Shown piece after piece: positions 1 through 8,268 of a DNA stretch of 64,000 nucleotides; the first letter of the stretch is position 1, and each line of letters opens with the position of its first letter. The stretch is taken from positions 620,001 through 684,000 of the forward strand of contig NZ_SACT01000002.1 in assembly GCF_004016515.1 (NCBI RefSeq), given 5' to 3'. Both the position numbers and the translations under genes were made by a program. This DNA is from Rubrivivax albus (GTDB lineage Bacteria > Pseudomonadota > Gammaproteobacteria > Burkholderiales > Burkholderiaceae_C). The notes beneath the pieces were generated by a model. The model was not told the origin of the DNA and made no database searches. It saw only the letters and a program-made list of their open reading frames with translations.

Positions 1-353
1 TCGGGCGCGGTGAGGCCGTTCTTGTGCACCCGGGCCGGCACCGCGCCGTGTTCGTCGATCAGCACATGGCTGTTGAAGCGGCCGGCCGGCGTGAAGCTGG
101 GCGCGCCCACGGCCACGGCCAGTTCGAGTTCGGCCGCCCAGTCGGCTATGCACTGCAGCGCCGGGTCCACCTTCTGCGGCACGCCCTCGGTGACGATGCC
201 GCGGTGGAAGCCGGTGACGGCCAGTTCCGCGAAGGCGCACAGCGCCGCGCCTTCGTCGGCCGCGAAGCACATGGCGGCCTCGATCTCGCGCAGGTTCTCT
301 GCCAGCGTCCAGTGCATCGGCAACTGGGCGATGACGATCAGGGGGCCCACCAT
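1..353 (-). CDS. Carbon-nitrogen (nitrilase-superfamily) hydrolase, C-terminus off the left edge
   Basis: The ATG at 353-351 opens a reading frame that runs leftwards out of the window, giving about 117 N-terminal residues. The segment FAELAVTGF carries the catalytic Glu of the nitrilase superfamily, and ARVHKNGL near the edge matches the region of the catalytic Lys. The catalytic Cys would lie outside the window. The start shares one base with the stop of the upstream permease (TGATG), so the enzyme is the last visible gene of the nucleoside importer operon. It may hydrolyse an amide or nitrile released in purine breakdown, but the substrate is not readable here. Confidence 0.8.
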   Translation of the reverse strand, partial: MVGPLIVIAQLPMHWTLAENLREIEAAMCFAADEGAALCAFAELAVTGFHRGIVTEGVPQKVDPALQCIADWAAELELAVAVGAPSFTPAGRFNSHVLIDEHGAVPARVHKNGLTAP

Positions 354-1321
354 CACCGGGCCTTGACGTACGGCCGGCCCAGCGCCGCCGGTGCGCGCGA
401 ACGGCCGATGAAGCCGGCCAGCAGCACCACCGTCAGCACGTACGGCAGCGCCTGGATGGCCTGCACCGGCACCTCGCCGCCGCCCAGCCAGGCCGGCAGC
501 GCCGCCCCCTGCAGCTGGATGGCCGACGCGTCCAGGAAGCCGAACAGCAGGCAGGCGGCCAGTGCGCCCACCGGGTGCCACTTGCCGAAGATCATCGCCG
601 CCAGCGCCATGTAGCCGCGGCCGGCGGTCATGTTGGGGCTGAAGCTGGCATTCAGCGCCATCACCAGGTAGAGCCCCGCCAGCGCCGCCAGCACGCCGTT
701 GAGCGCCAGCGCCGCATAGCGCATGCCGGCGACGCTGACGCCGGCGGCGTCCACCATCGCCGGGTTCTCGCCGGTGGCGCGCAGGCGCAGGCCGAAGCGC
801 GTGCGGTAGAGCAGCCACCACACCGCGGCCACCGCCGCGAAGCTGCCGTAGACCAGGGCATTGTGCGAGCCGAGCGCCAGCGCCAGCCCGCGCAGGCCGG
901 CCGGCAGGGTGGCCGGGTCGACGGCCCACAGCGGCCGCAGGCGCAGCGCGTCGGGCAGCGGCGGCGTCTGCCCGCCGAGCTCGAACCAGGCCAGACCCAA
1001 CACCACCGTCAGGCCGCCGGCGGTCAGGGTCAGCGCCATGCCCATCACGACCTGGTCGCCGCGGTGGGTGACGCAGCCCCAGCCGTGCAGCATGGACATC
1101 GCCACACCCACCGCCAGCGCCGCGGCCAGGGCCACGGCGAAGCTGCCGCTGGCCGCCCCGGCGGCGCCGGCGGCAAAGGCCGCCATCAGCATCTTGCCTT
1201 CCAGGCCCAGGTCGATGACGCCGGCGCGTTCGCTGAGCACCCCGGCCAGCGCACACAGCACCAGCGGCGTGGCCATGCGCAGCGACGAGGCGATCAGCGC
1301 ACCGAGCTGCAGCTCATCCAT
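353..1321 (-). CDS. Nucleoside ABC transporter permease, NupQ/YufQ type
   Basis: 322 residues, mostly hydrophobic, about 8-10 membrane segments, of the inner-membrane permease family (BPD_transp_2) that pairs with BmpA-type binding proteins. The N-terminal stretch LSERAGVIDLGLEGKM is the family signature. The ATG at 1321 overlaps the end of the preceding permease by 8 bases, so the two are translationally coupled and probably form a heterodimeric channel. The downstream nitrilase-like gene and the divergent adenosine deaminase point to purine nucleosides as cargo; that is inference from context. Confidence 0.88.
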   Translation of the reverse strand: MDELQLGALIASSLRMATPLVLCALAGVLSERAGVIDLGLEGKMLMAAFAAGAAGAASGSFAVALAAALAVGVAMSMLHGWGCVTHRGDQVVMGMALTLTAGGLTVVLGLAWFELGGQTPPLPDALRLRPLWAVDPATLPAGLRGLALALGSHNALVYGSFAAVAAVWWLLYRTRFGLRLRATGENPAMVDAAGVSVAGMRYAALALNGVLAALAGLYLVMALNASFSPNMTAGRGYMALAAMIFGKWHPVGALAACLLFGFLDASAIQLQGAALPAWLGGGEVPVQAIQALPYVLTVVLLAGFIGRSRAPAALGRPYVKAR

Positions 1322-2429
1322 GCGCCACCTCGCGGGGCCGTGCCATGCGCAGCAGCCGCAGCAGCCAGGGCGCGGCCAGGTGCGACAGCGCGCCGGCGAA
1401 GAGCACGATCAGCCCCTGCAGCATGAACACCATGTCGCGGGAAAAGCCCGGCACCTCGAAAGCGATCTCGGCGCCGCCCTGGTACAGCGCGCCGAACAGC
1501 AGCGCCGCCGCCCACACGCCCAGCGGGTGGTTGCGCCCGATCAGCGCCACGGCGATGCCGGCAAAGCCGGCGCCGGCCACGAAGTCCAGCAGCAGCCGGC
1601 CGTGCACGCCGGCGATCTCGTTGACACCCACCAGCCCGGCCAGCGCGCCCGACAGCGCCATGGCCGAGACGATGCCCCCGGCCGGCGCGATGCCGCCGTA
1701 CAGCGCGGCCGACGGCGAGAAGCCCACCGTGCGCAGCGCGTAGCCGGCGCCGGACTTCCACAGGTACAGCCACACGAGCACCGCCGCGGCCACCGCCAGC
1801 AGCAGGCTCAGGTTCAGCGGCGTGGCCGGCCAGTCCACGCCCAGCGCGCCCAGCAGCACGTGCACGCCGGGCATCAGCGCGCTGTCGGCGAAGGCCCGGC
1901 TCTCCACCGTCATGTTGCCCGGCTCCTTGAGCACGTTGACCATCAGCCAGGCCAGCAGCGCCGACGCGATGAAGTTGAACATGATGGTGGTGATCACGAC
2001 ATGGCTGCCGCGCCAGGCCTGCAGCGCCCCCGGCACCGCGGCCCAGGCGGCGCCGAAGGCCATGGCCGCCAGCACCATCAGCGGCAGCATCAGCGGTGCG
2101 GGCAGCGCGTCGGACCACCACAGCGCCACCAGGCCCGCGCCCAGGCCGCCCATCAGCGCCTGGCCCTCGGCGCCGATGTTGAACAGGCCGCCATGCACCG
2201 CCACGGCCACCGCCAGGCCGGTGAAGACGAAGGTGGTGGCGTAGTACAGCGTGTAGCCGATGCCGCTGCGGCTGCCGAAGGCGCCTTGCACCAGCAGCGT
2301 CAGCACCTGCCACGGGTCCTGACCCACGCCCCAGACCACCAGGCCGGCCACGGCCATCGCCAGCGTCAGGTTGATCAGCGGCAGCAGCAGCAGGTCCATC
2401 CAGCGCGGCAGCGCGTCGCCGTCATGCAT
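1314..2429 (-). CDS. Nucleoside ABC transporter permease, NupP/YufP type
   Basis: 371 residues with repeated membrane segments and the family motif GLFNIGAEGQ near residue 90, seen in the larger permease of Bmp/Nup importers. Starts at the ATG at 2429, overlapping the ATPase stop by 8 bases, and ends inside the start of the NupQ-like gene. An internal Met (MDLLLLPL, about residue 11) is a weaker alternative start. It forms the second half of the inner-membrane pore for the 2422-3969 ATPase and the 3969-4946 binding protein. Confidence 0.88.
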   Translation of the reverse strand: MHDGDALPRWMDLLLLPLINLTLAMAVAGLVVWGVGQDPWQVLTLLVQGAFGSRSGIGYTLYYATTFVFTGLAVAVAVHGGLFNIGAEGQALMGGLGAGLVALWWSDALPAPLMLPLMVLAAMAFGAAWAAVPGALQAWRGSHVVITTIMFNFIASALLAWLMVNVLKEPGNMTVESRAFADSALMPGVHVLLGALGVDWPATPLNLSLLLAVAAAVLVWLYLWKSGAGYALRTVGFSPSAALYGGIAPAGGIVSAMALSGALAGLVGVNEIAGVHGRLLLDFVAGAGFAGIAVALIGRNHPLGVWAAALLFGALYQGGAEIAFEVPGFSRDMVFMLQGLIVLFAGALSHLAAPWLLRLLRMARPREVAHG

Positions 2430-3969
2430 GGGCGGCCTCCGTGGTGCCCAGACCCGCCATCAGGCGGCCCAGCGTGGTCTCGTCGCACAGCGCCACCGGG
2501 CGCTCGCCGGCGATGCGGCCGGCGTTCATCACGATCACGCGGTCGGCCAGCGCCAGCACCTCGTCCAGTTCCGACGAGACCACCAGCACCGCACCCCCGG
2601 CGTCGCGCAGCGCGCGCAAACGCGCATGGATCGCCTCGATGGCGCCGATGTCCACGCCGCGCGTGGGCTGGCCCACCAGCAGCACCTGCGGCTGCGCCCA
2701 AGCCTCGCGTGCCAGCACCAGCTTCTGCTGGTTGCCGCCGCTGAACTTCCGGCTGGACAGGCCGGGGTCGGGCGGGCGCACGTCGTAGCCCTGCATCATC
2801 GCCACGGTGGCGTCACGCATGGCCGCCGCGCGCATGAAGCCGCGGCGGCAGAAGGCCGGCCAGCGGTGGTAGCCCAGCACGGCCGATTCCCAGGCGGGGA
2901 AGTCCATCACCAGGGCGCGGGCGTGGCGGTCCTCCGGCACGTGGGCCAGCTTCAACGCGCGGGCCCGTCGAGGGTCCAGCCAGTGGCCGGGTTCGAAGGT
3001 CTGGCCGCCCAGGTTCAGCCGGCCCTGCTGCGGCGCGCGCAGACCCGACAGCAGCTCCAGCAGTTCGCTCTGGCCATTGCCCGAGACGCCGGCGATGCCG
3101 ACGATCTCGCCGGCGTGCAGCGCCAGCGACACGTCGTCCACCCGCGGCACGCCCAGCGCGTCCCGCCAGGTCAGGTGCTCGGCGCGCAGCAACGCGGCAC
3201 CCGGCTGGGCGGCGTGCGCGTCACGGCCCAGGTTGACGCGCCGGCCCACCATGGCCTGCGCCAGCGCGTCCACCGAGGTGTCGGCCACCGCCGTGTCCAG
3301 CACCACGCGGCCGGCGCGCATCACCGTCACCGCGTCGCACAGCGCCATGATCTCGCGCAGCTTGTGCGTGATCAGCAGGATGGTGGTGCCCTGCACGCGC
3401 AGCGTGCGCAGCACGCCGAAGAGCTGGTCGGTCTCTTGCGGCGTCAGCACCGCCGTGGGTTCGTCCAGGATCAGGATGCGCGCACCGCGCACCAGGGCCT
3501 TGAGGATCTCCAGCCGCTGGCGCTCACCCACGGGCAGCTGGGCCACCGGCCGATCCAGCCGCACCGCCAGGCCGGTCTGCGCCATCAGCGCGTCGAGCCG
3601 GGCGCGCAGCGCGGCACGCGCGCGCGGCAGCTGCCAGTGCGGCTCGGCGCCGAGCAGCACGTTGTCCAGCGCACTGAAGTCGTCCACCAGCATGAAGTGC
3701 TGGTGCACCATGCCAATGCCCGCGGCGATGGCATCGCGCGCCGAAGCTATTCGCAGCGGTTGCCCATCGATGGCGATGTCGCCGGCGTCGGCGGCGTAGA
3801 AGCCGTAGAGCACCGACATCAGCGTGCTCTTGCCGGCACCGTTCTCGCCAACGATGCCGTGCACCGTGCCGGCCGGCACCGTGAGGTCCACGTCCTGGTT
3901 GGCCTGCACGGCGCCGAAGCGCTTGTGGATGCCACGCATGGCCACCGCCGGTGGCCGGGGGGATGCCAT
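2422..3969 (-). CDS. Nucleoside ABC transporter double ATPase, NupO/YufO type
   Basis: 515 residues in two nucleotide-binding halves, as in sugar/nucleoside importers of the RbsA/NupO family. Walker A GENGAGKST lies at about 41-49, and LILDEPTAVLTPQE marks Walker B of the first half. The second half has the family's degenerate P-loop (GVSGNGQSE) and signature SGGNQQK. The ATG at 3969 shares one base with the stop of the binding-protein gene. A much longer open frame continues upstream but is out of phase with the real binding-protein gene, so the ATG beginning MASPRPP was chosen. Confidence 0.9.
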   Translation of the reverse strand: MASPRPPAVAMRGIHKRFGAVQANQDVDLTVPAGTVHGIVGENGAGKSTLMSVLYGFYAADAGDIAIDGQPLRIASARDAIAAGIGMVHQHFMLVDDFSALDNVLLGAEPHWQLPRARAALRARLDALMAQTGLAVRLDRPVAQLPVGERQRLEILKALVRGARILILDEPTAVLTPQETDQLFGVLRTLRVQGTTILLITHKLREIMALCDAVTVMRAGRVVLDTAVADTSVDALAQAMVGRRVNLGRDAHAAQPGAALLRAEHLTWRDALGVPRVDDVSLALHAGEIVGIAGVSGNGQSELLELLSGLRAPQQGRLNLGGQTFEPGHWLDPRRARALKLAHVPEDRHARALVMDFPAWESAVLGYHRWPAFCRRGFMRAAAMRDATVAMMQGYDVRPPDPGLSSRKFSGGNQQKLVLAREAWAQPQVLLVGQPTRGVDIGAIEAIHARLRALRDAGGAVLVVSSELDEVLALADRVIVMNAGRIAGERPVALCDETTLGRLMAGLGTTEAAHA

Positions 3970-4946
3970 CAGATGGGGCAGGCGTTCTTGGCCATGTAGT
4001 CCACCACCTGGATGCGGCCGGCAATGATGTCGGCGCGGGCCGCGTCCACCTTGGCCTTCATCTCGGGCGTGACCAGCTTCGCGTTGTGTTCGTCCATCGC
4101 CACGTCCACGCCGCCTTCCTTCAGGCCCAGCGCGCTGACGCCGGGCTTGACGCCCTGGAAGGCGTTGAAGACCGCCACGTCCACGCGCTTGACCATGCTC
4201 GTGAGCATGGTGCCCGGCTGAAGGTGGTTCTGGTTGCTGTCCACGCCGATGGCCAGCTTGCCGGCGTCCTTGGCCGCCTGGTAGACGCCCACGCCGGTGC
4301 CGCCGGCAGCGGCGAAGACCACGTCCACGCCCTTGGCGAACTGCGCCTTGGCCAGTTCGCCGCCGCGCGCCGGGTCGCCCCAGGCCGCGGGCGTGGTGCC
4401 GGTCATTGCCGCCAGCACCTCCACCTTCGGGTTGGCGTGCCTGGCGCCCTGCGCATAGCCGCACTGGAACTTGCGGATCAGCGGGATGTCCATGCCGCCG
4501 ACGAAGCCGACCTTGCCGGTCTTGCTGGCCAGCGCGGCCATCATGCCGACCAGGAAGCTGCCCTCGTGTTCCTTGAACAGGATGCTCTGCACGTTGGGCA
4601 GGTCCACCACGTCGTCGATGATGGCGAACTGCAGCTTGGGGTAGGCCTTGGCCGTCTTGGCCACCGTGCTGCCCTGGCTGAAGCCGACGCCGACGATGGG
4701 GTTGGCGCCGCGGTCGGCCATGCGGCGCATGGCCTGTTCCCGCTGCGTGGCGTTGGCGATCTCGAAGTCCAGGTAGGTCTTGCCCGTCTCCTGCTTCCAG
4801 CGCTCGGCGCCGCGGTAGGCGGCCTCGTTGAAGCTCTTGTCGAACTTGCCGCCGAGGTCGTAGACGACCGCCGGCGTGGCGGCGGCACCGAGGCTGGCGG
4901 CCAGCGCGGCGGCGGCCAGGGCGGGGCGGATCAGGGAGGCAGCCAT
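3969..4946 (-). CDS. BMP-family nucleoside-binding protein
   Basis: 325 residues from the Met that opens a clean signal peptide (MAASLIRPALAAAALAASLG, cleavage near ATPA). The mature part has the BMP/PnrA pattern VVYDLGGKFDKSFNEAAY, VGVGFSQGS and GVDSNQNHLQPG. No lipobox Cys is present, so it is periplasmic rather than lipid-anchored. Upstream in-frame Met codons (4970, 4988) would spoil the signal peptide. First gene of the importer operon, divergent from adenosine deaminase with about 71 bp between starts. Paralogous to the protein at 7301-8266. Confidence 0.9.
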   Translation of the reverse strand: MAASLIRPALAAAALAASLGAAATPAVVYDLGGKFDKSFNEAAYRGAERWKQETGKTYLDFEIANATQREQAMRRMADRGANPIVGVGFSQGSTVAKTAKAYPKLQFAIIDDVVDLPNVQSILFKEHEGSFLVGMMAALASKTGKVGFVGGMDIPLIRKFQCGYAQGARHANPKVEVLAAMTGTTPAAWGDPARGGELAKAQFAKGVDVVFAAAGGTGVGVYQAAKDAGKLAIGVDSNQNHLQPGTMLTSMVKRVDVAVFNAFQGVKPGVSALGLKEGGVDVAMDEHNAKLVTPEMKAKVDAARADIIAGRIQVVDYMAKNACPI

Positions 4947-5017
4947 GTCGCGGATTCCGGTCGGGGACATGGCGGCGCAGGATAGCAAGCCGCGGGCCGG
5001 CCGGGCTACGATCCTTC

Positions 5018-6088
5018 ATGCCCGCGCCTGCATCCCCGACATCCGACGCCGAGACCCTGGCCCGTCACAGCCCCAAGGTGCTGCTGCACGAGCACCTGGA
5101 TGGCGGCCTGCGCGTGTCCACCCTGCTGGACCTGCTGCACGAACGCGGCCTGGACAGCCCGGCGCCCGACGTGCCTCGCCTGGCGCACTGGTTCGAGACC
5201 CACGCCTTCGCGCACAGCCTGGTGGACTACCTCAAGGGCTTCGACCTCACGGTCGCGGCGATGGCCAGCCTGCCGGCGCTGGAACGCGTGGCCTTCGAGG
5301 CGGCCGAGGACGCCCGTGCCGACGGCGCCGTGCTGGCGGAGTTCCGCATCGCGCCGCTGCTGTTCGAGCCGCACGGCGTGCCGGCGGAGGCTGCCATCGA
5401 GGCCATGCTGGCCGGCCTGGCGAAGAGCCCGCTGCCCAGCGGGCTCATCCTGTGCGGCATGCGCCACCAGTTCGACGGCCAGGTGGCCCGCACCGCCGAT
5501 CTGGCCGTGCGCTACCACGGCCACGGCGTCGTCGGCTTCGACCTCGCCGGGCCGGAAGCCGGCTTTCCGCCGTCGGCCCACGCCGACGCGCTGATGCGCG
5601 TGCGCGAGGCCGGCGTGCCGATCACGCTGCACGCGGGCGAGGCCGACGAGGCCGAGCGTGTGCTGGAAGCGGCCGACTTGGGTGCGGTGCGCATCGGCCA
5701 TGGCGTGCACCTGGCCGACGCGCTTGCGGACCCGGAACGCCGCCACCTGGTGGACGCCGTCATCGCCCGCGGCCTGCACCTGGAGGTCTGCCCCACCAGC
5801 AACGTGCACACTGGCGCCTACCCCTCGCTGGCGGCGCACCCGATCACGGCGCTGTGGCGCGCCGGGGTCTCCTGCTCCTTCCACACCGACAACCGGCTGA
5901 TGTCGATGGTGTCGCTGGCGCAGGAGGCGCAGAACATGGTCCGCCATTGCGGCCTGACGGTGCCCGACCTGCTGCAGATGACGCGGGCCGCAGCCGACGC
6001 GTCCTTCCTGCCGGCGTCGGCACGCAAGGCCGCCAGGGCGCTGATCGACCACTGGGCGGACACCGCGCTGCCCGCCCGGTCGGCATGA
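5018..6088 (+). CDS. add: Adenosine deaminase
   Basis: 356 residues; converts adenosine or deoxyadenosine to inosine plus ammonia in the cytoplasm. Zinc and catalytic motifs are all present: HEHLDG (His24, His26), HAGE, SNVHTG and HTDNRLMS; the last resembles the actinobacterial-type variant of the usual STDDP loop. Divergent from the BMP importer operon, and its stop overlaps the MFS gene start (ATGA). The context fits salvage or catabolism of imported purine nucleosides. A related aminohydrolase such as adenine deaminase is possible but less likely given the overall length and motifs. Confidence 0.88.
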   Translation: MPAPASPTSDAETLARHSPKVLLHEHLDGGLRVSTLLDLLHERGLDSPAPDVPRLAHWFETHAFAHSLVDYLKGFDLTVAAMASLPALERVAFEAAEDARADGAVLAEFRIAPLLFEPHGVPAEAAIEAMLAGLAKSPLPSGLILCGMRHQFDGQVARTADLAVRYHGHGVVGFDLAGPEAGFPPSAHADALMRVREAGVPITLHAGEADEAERVLEAADLGAVRIGHGVHLADALADPERRHLVDAVIARGLHLEVCPTSNVHTGAYPSLAAHPITALWRAGVSCSFHTDNRLMSMVSLAQEAQNMVRHCGLTVPDLLQMTRAAADASFLPASARKAARALIDHWADTALPARSA

Positions 6089-7272
6089 CGGTTCCGGTGC
6101 GCGCGATCGCCGCGCTGTCGCTGGCCGCCGGCGTCAGCGGCATGGCGCTGCGCGTGGCCGACCCGATGCTGCCGCGGCTGGCGCAGGACTTCGGCACCTC
6201 GCTCGGCCAGGTGGCGCAGGTGGTCACGGCCTTCGCGGTGGCCTACGGTCTGGCGCAGCTGGTGTTCGGGCCGCTGGGCGACCGCTTCGGCAAGTTCCGC
6301 GTCATCGCCTGGGCCTGCGGCGCGTCGGCGCTGACCTCGCTGGCCTGCGCGCTGGCGCCGGGCCTGGCCGGGCTCACGGCCGCCCGGCTGGCCGCCGGCG
6401 CCACGGCGGCGGCGGTGATCCCGCTGTCGATGGCCTGGATCGGCGACGTGGTGCCCTACGCGCAGCGCCAGCCGGTGCTGGCGCGCTTCCTGATCGGCCA
6501 GATCACCGGCATGGCGCTGGGCATGTGGCTGGGTGGCTTCGCGGCCGAACACCTGGACTGGCGCACGCCCTTCCTGGCGCTGGCCGCCGCCTTCGGCCTG
6601 CTGGCGCTGGGCCTGGTGCAGGTGCAGCGCCGGGTGCCGGCTGCCGGGGCACGCCCTGCGCCTTCGGCAGCGCGGCCGCGGCTGCGGGCCGAGTTCGGCG
6701 CCGTGCTGGCCCTGCCCTGGGCGCGCGTGGTGCTGGCCACGGTGTTCCTCGAGGGCGCGGCCCTGTTCGGCGCCTTCCCGTTCGTGGCCGCGCACCTGCA
6801 CCAGCGCTTCGGCGTCTCGCTGGCCACCGCGGGCGGGCTGATGGTGGGCTTCGCCGCCGGCGGCCTGCTGTTCGCGCTGGGCGCGCGCTGGTGGGTGGCG
6901 CGCCTGGGCGAGCGTTGGCTCGTGACCGCCGGCGGGGCCACGGTGGCCGCGATGCTGGTGGTGGTGGCCCTGGCCCCGGCCTGGGGCTGGACGCCACCGG
7001 CCTTCGTGGCCATGGGCCTGGGCTTCTACATGCTGCACAACACGCTGCAGACCCAGGCCACGCAGATGGCGCCGGAGCGCCGCGGCGCGGCGGTGGCGGC
7101 CTTTGCCGGCTGCTTCTTCCTGGGCCAGTCGGCCGGCGCGGCCGCGGGCGGTGCGCTGGTGGGCCGGGTCGGCACCGCAGCCTTGCTGGCCGGGGCCGGC
7201 GTGGCGGTGCTGGGTGTGGCGCTGCAGTTCAACCACCGGCGGCGGCACCACACGGTGGCGGCCGCGGCCTGA
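6085..7272 (+). CDS. MFS transporter
   Basis: 395 residues and about 12 membrane segments. The loop GPLGDRFGK (about residues 63-71) is the major facilitator signature between helices 2 and 3. Start ATG overlaps the adenosine deaminase stop (ATGA), so the two are one transcription unit. By context it may export or import a purine-derived product such as hypoxanthine or a nucleoside, but the sequence alone looks like a general DHA1-type carrier. Confidence 0.8.
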   Translation: MTVPVRAIAALSLAAGVSGMALRVADPMLPRLAQDFGTSLGQVAQVVTAFAVAYGLAQLVFGPLGDRFGKFRVIAWACGASALTSLACALAPGLAGLTAARLAAGATAAAVIPLSMAWIGDVVPYAQRQPVLARFLIGQITGMALGMWLGGFAAEHLDWRTPFLALAAAFGLLALGLVQVQRRVPAAGARPAPSAARPRLRAEFGAVLALPWARVVLATVFLEGAALFGAFPFVAAHLHQRFGVSLATAGGLMVGFAAGGLLFALGARWWVARLGERWLVTAGGATVAAMLVVVALAPAWGWTPPAFVAMGLGFYMLHNTLQTQATQMAPERRGAAVAAFAGCFFLGQSAGAAAGGALVGRVGTAALLAGAGVAVLGVALQFNHRRRHHTVAAAA

Positions 7273-7278
7273 GCAGCA

Positions 7279-7300
7279 CCGGCGCCGATGGAGGCGCCGG
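7279..7300. terminator. Bidirectional hairpin between convergent MFS and BMP2 genes
   Basis: Perfect 8-bp stem CCGGCGCC/GGCGCCGG with a 6-base loop, squeezed into the gap between two convergent genes. There is no long T run, so its strength as an intrinsic terminator is uncertain. Confidence 0.55.
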
Positions 7301-8266
7301 TCAGCGGCAGCGGTTGGCCGCGGTGTAGTCCACCACCGGCAGCGTGCCGGCCACGATGGCGGCACGCGCCTCGGCCACCTTGGCCGTCATCGCCGGCGTG
7401 ATCAGCGCGGCGTTGTGCTGGTCCATGGCCAGATCCAGCCCGCCTTCCTTCAGCCCGAGCGCGCTGACGCCCGGCTTGACGCCATTGAAGGCCTCGAACA
7501 CCGCGCGGTCCACGCGCTTGATCAGCGAGGTCAGCACCTGGCCCGGGTGCAGGTGGTTCTGGTTGCTGTCGACGCCGATGGTCAGCTTGCCGGCATCGGC
7601 GGCGGCCTGCATCACGCCCAGGCCGGTCGTGCCGGCCGCAGCCCAGACCACGTCCGCGCCCTGGGCAATCTGCGCCTTGGCCAGTTCGCCGCCGCGCACC
7701 GGGTCCACCCAAGCCTGCGGCGTGGTGCCAGTCATTGCCGAGACCACCTTCACCGTCGGCACGGCCCAGGCCGCACCCTGCTCGTAGCCGCAGAGGAACT
7801 TGCGCACCAGCGGGATGTCCTGCCCGCCGACGAAGCCGATGGTGCCGGTCTTGGTGGCCATCGCTGCCAGGATGCCGACGAGGAAGGCGCCCTCGTGCTC
7901 ACGGTAGACGACGCTCTGCACGTTGGGCCGGTTCACCACCATGTCGACGATGGCAAAGCGCGTCTTCGGGAAGGCCGCAGCCACCTTGTCGATCGCGCTG
8001 GCCATCGGGAAGCCGATGGCCACCACCGGGTCGGCGCCGCGCTCGGCAAAGCGGCGCACCGCCTGCTCGCGCTGCGCCGGGCTGGCGATCTCGAACTCCA
8101 GGTAGGCCTTGCCGGTGGCCTGCTTCCAGCGCTCGGCACCCTCCCAGGCGGCCTGGTTGAAGCTCTTGTCGAACTTGCCGCCCATCTCGTAGATGACCGC
8201 CGGCGCAGCCTGCACGCCGGCGGCCGCGGCAGCCGCCAGGGCCGCCACACCGAACCATCGCGTCAT
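7301..8266 (-). CDS. Second BMP-family nucleoside-binding protein
   Basis: 321 residues with a signal peptide (cleavage near VQAAPA) and the same landmarks as the 3969-4946 protein (IYEMGGKFDKSFNQAAW, AIGFPMAS, GVDSNQNHLHPG). It follows the TonB receptor with only two bases between stop and ATG, so the two are co-expressed. No second set of permeases or ATPase accompanies it; it probably feeds the Nup-type transporter at 353-3969. The close paralogy suggests duplication with a change of ligand preference, which is inference. Confidence 0.88.
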   Translation of the reverse strand: MTRWFGVAALAAAAAAGVQAAPAVIYEMGGKFDKSFNQAAWEGAERWKQATGKAYLEFEIASPAQREQAVRRFAERGADPVVAIGFPMASAIDKVAAAFPKTRFAIVDMVVNRPNVQSVVYREHEGAFLVGILAAMATKTGTIGFVGGQDIPLVRKFLCGYEQGAAWAVPTVKVVSAMTGTTPQAWVDPVRGGELAKAQIAQGADVVWAAAGTTGLGVMQAAADAGKLTIGVDSNQNHLHPGQVLTSLIKRVDRAVFEAFNGVKPGVSALGLKEGGLDLAMDQHNAALITPAMTAKVAEARAAIVAGTLPVVDYTAANRCR

Positions 8267-8268
8267 CT

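Noticed and set aside
861..2744. Long plus-strand open frame (627 codons) opposite the nucleoside permeases
   Set aside because: Low-complexity Gln/His/Arg/Ala-rich product typical of antisense frames in GC-rich DNA; the minus-strand permeases explain the region.
2422..5019. An 865-residue open frame covering the ATPase and running through the binding-protein gene
   Set aside because: Upstream of 3969 the frame is out of phase with the clear BMP protein; the extension is an effect of high GC content.
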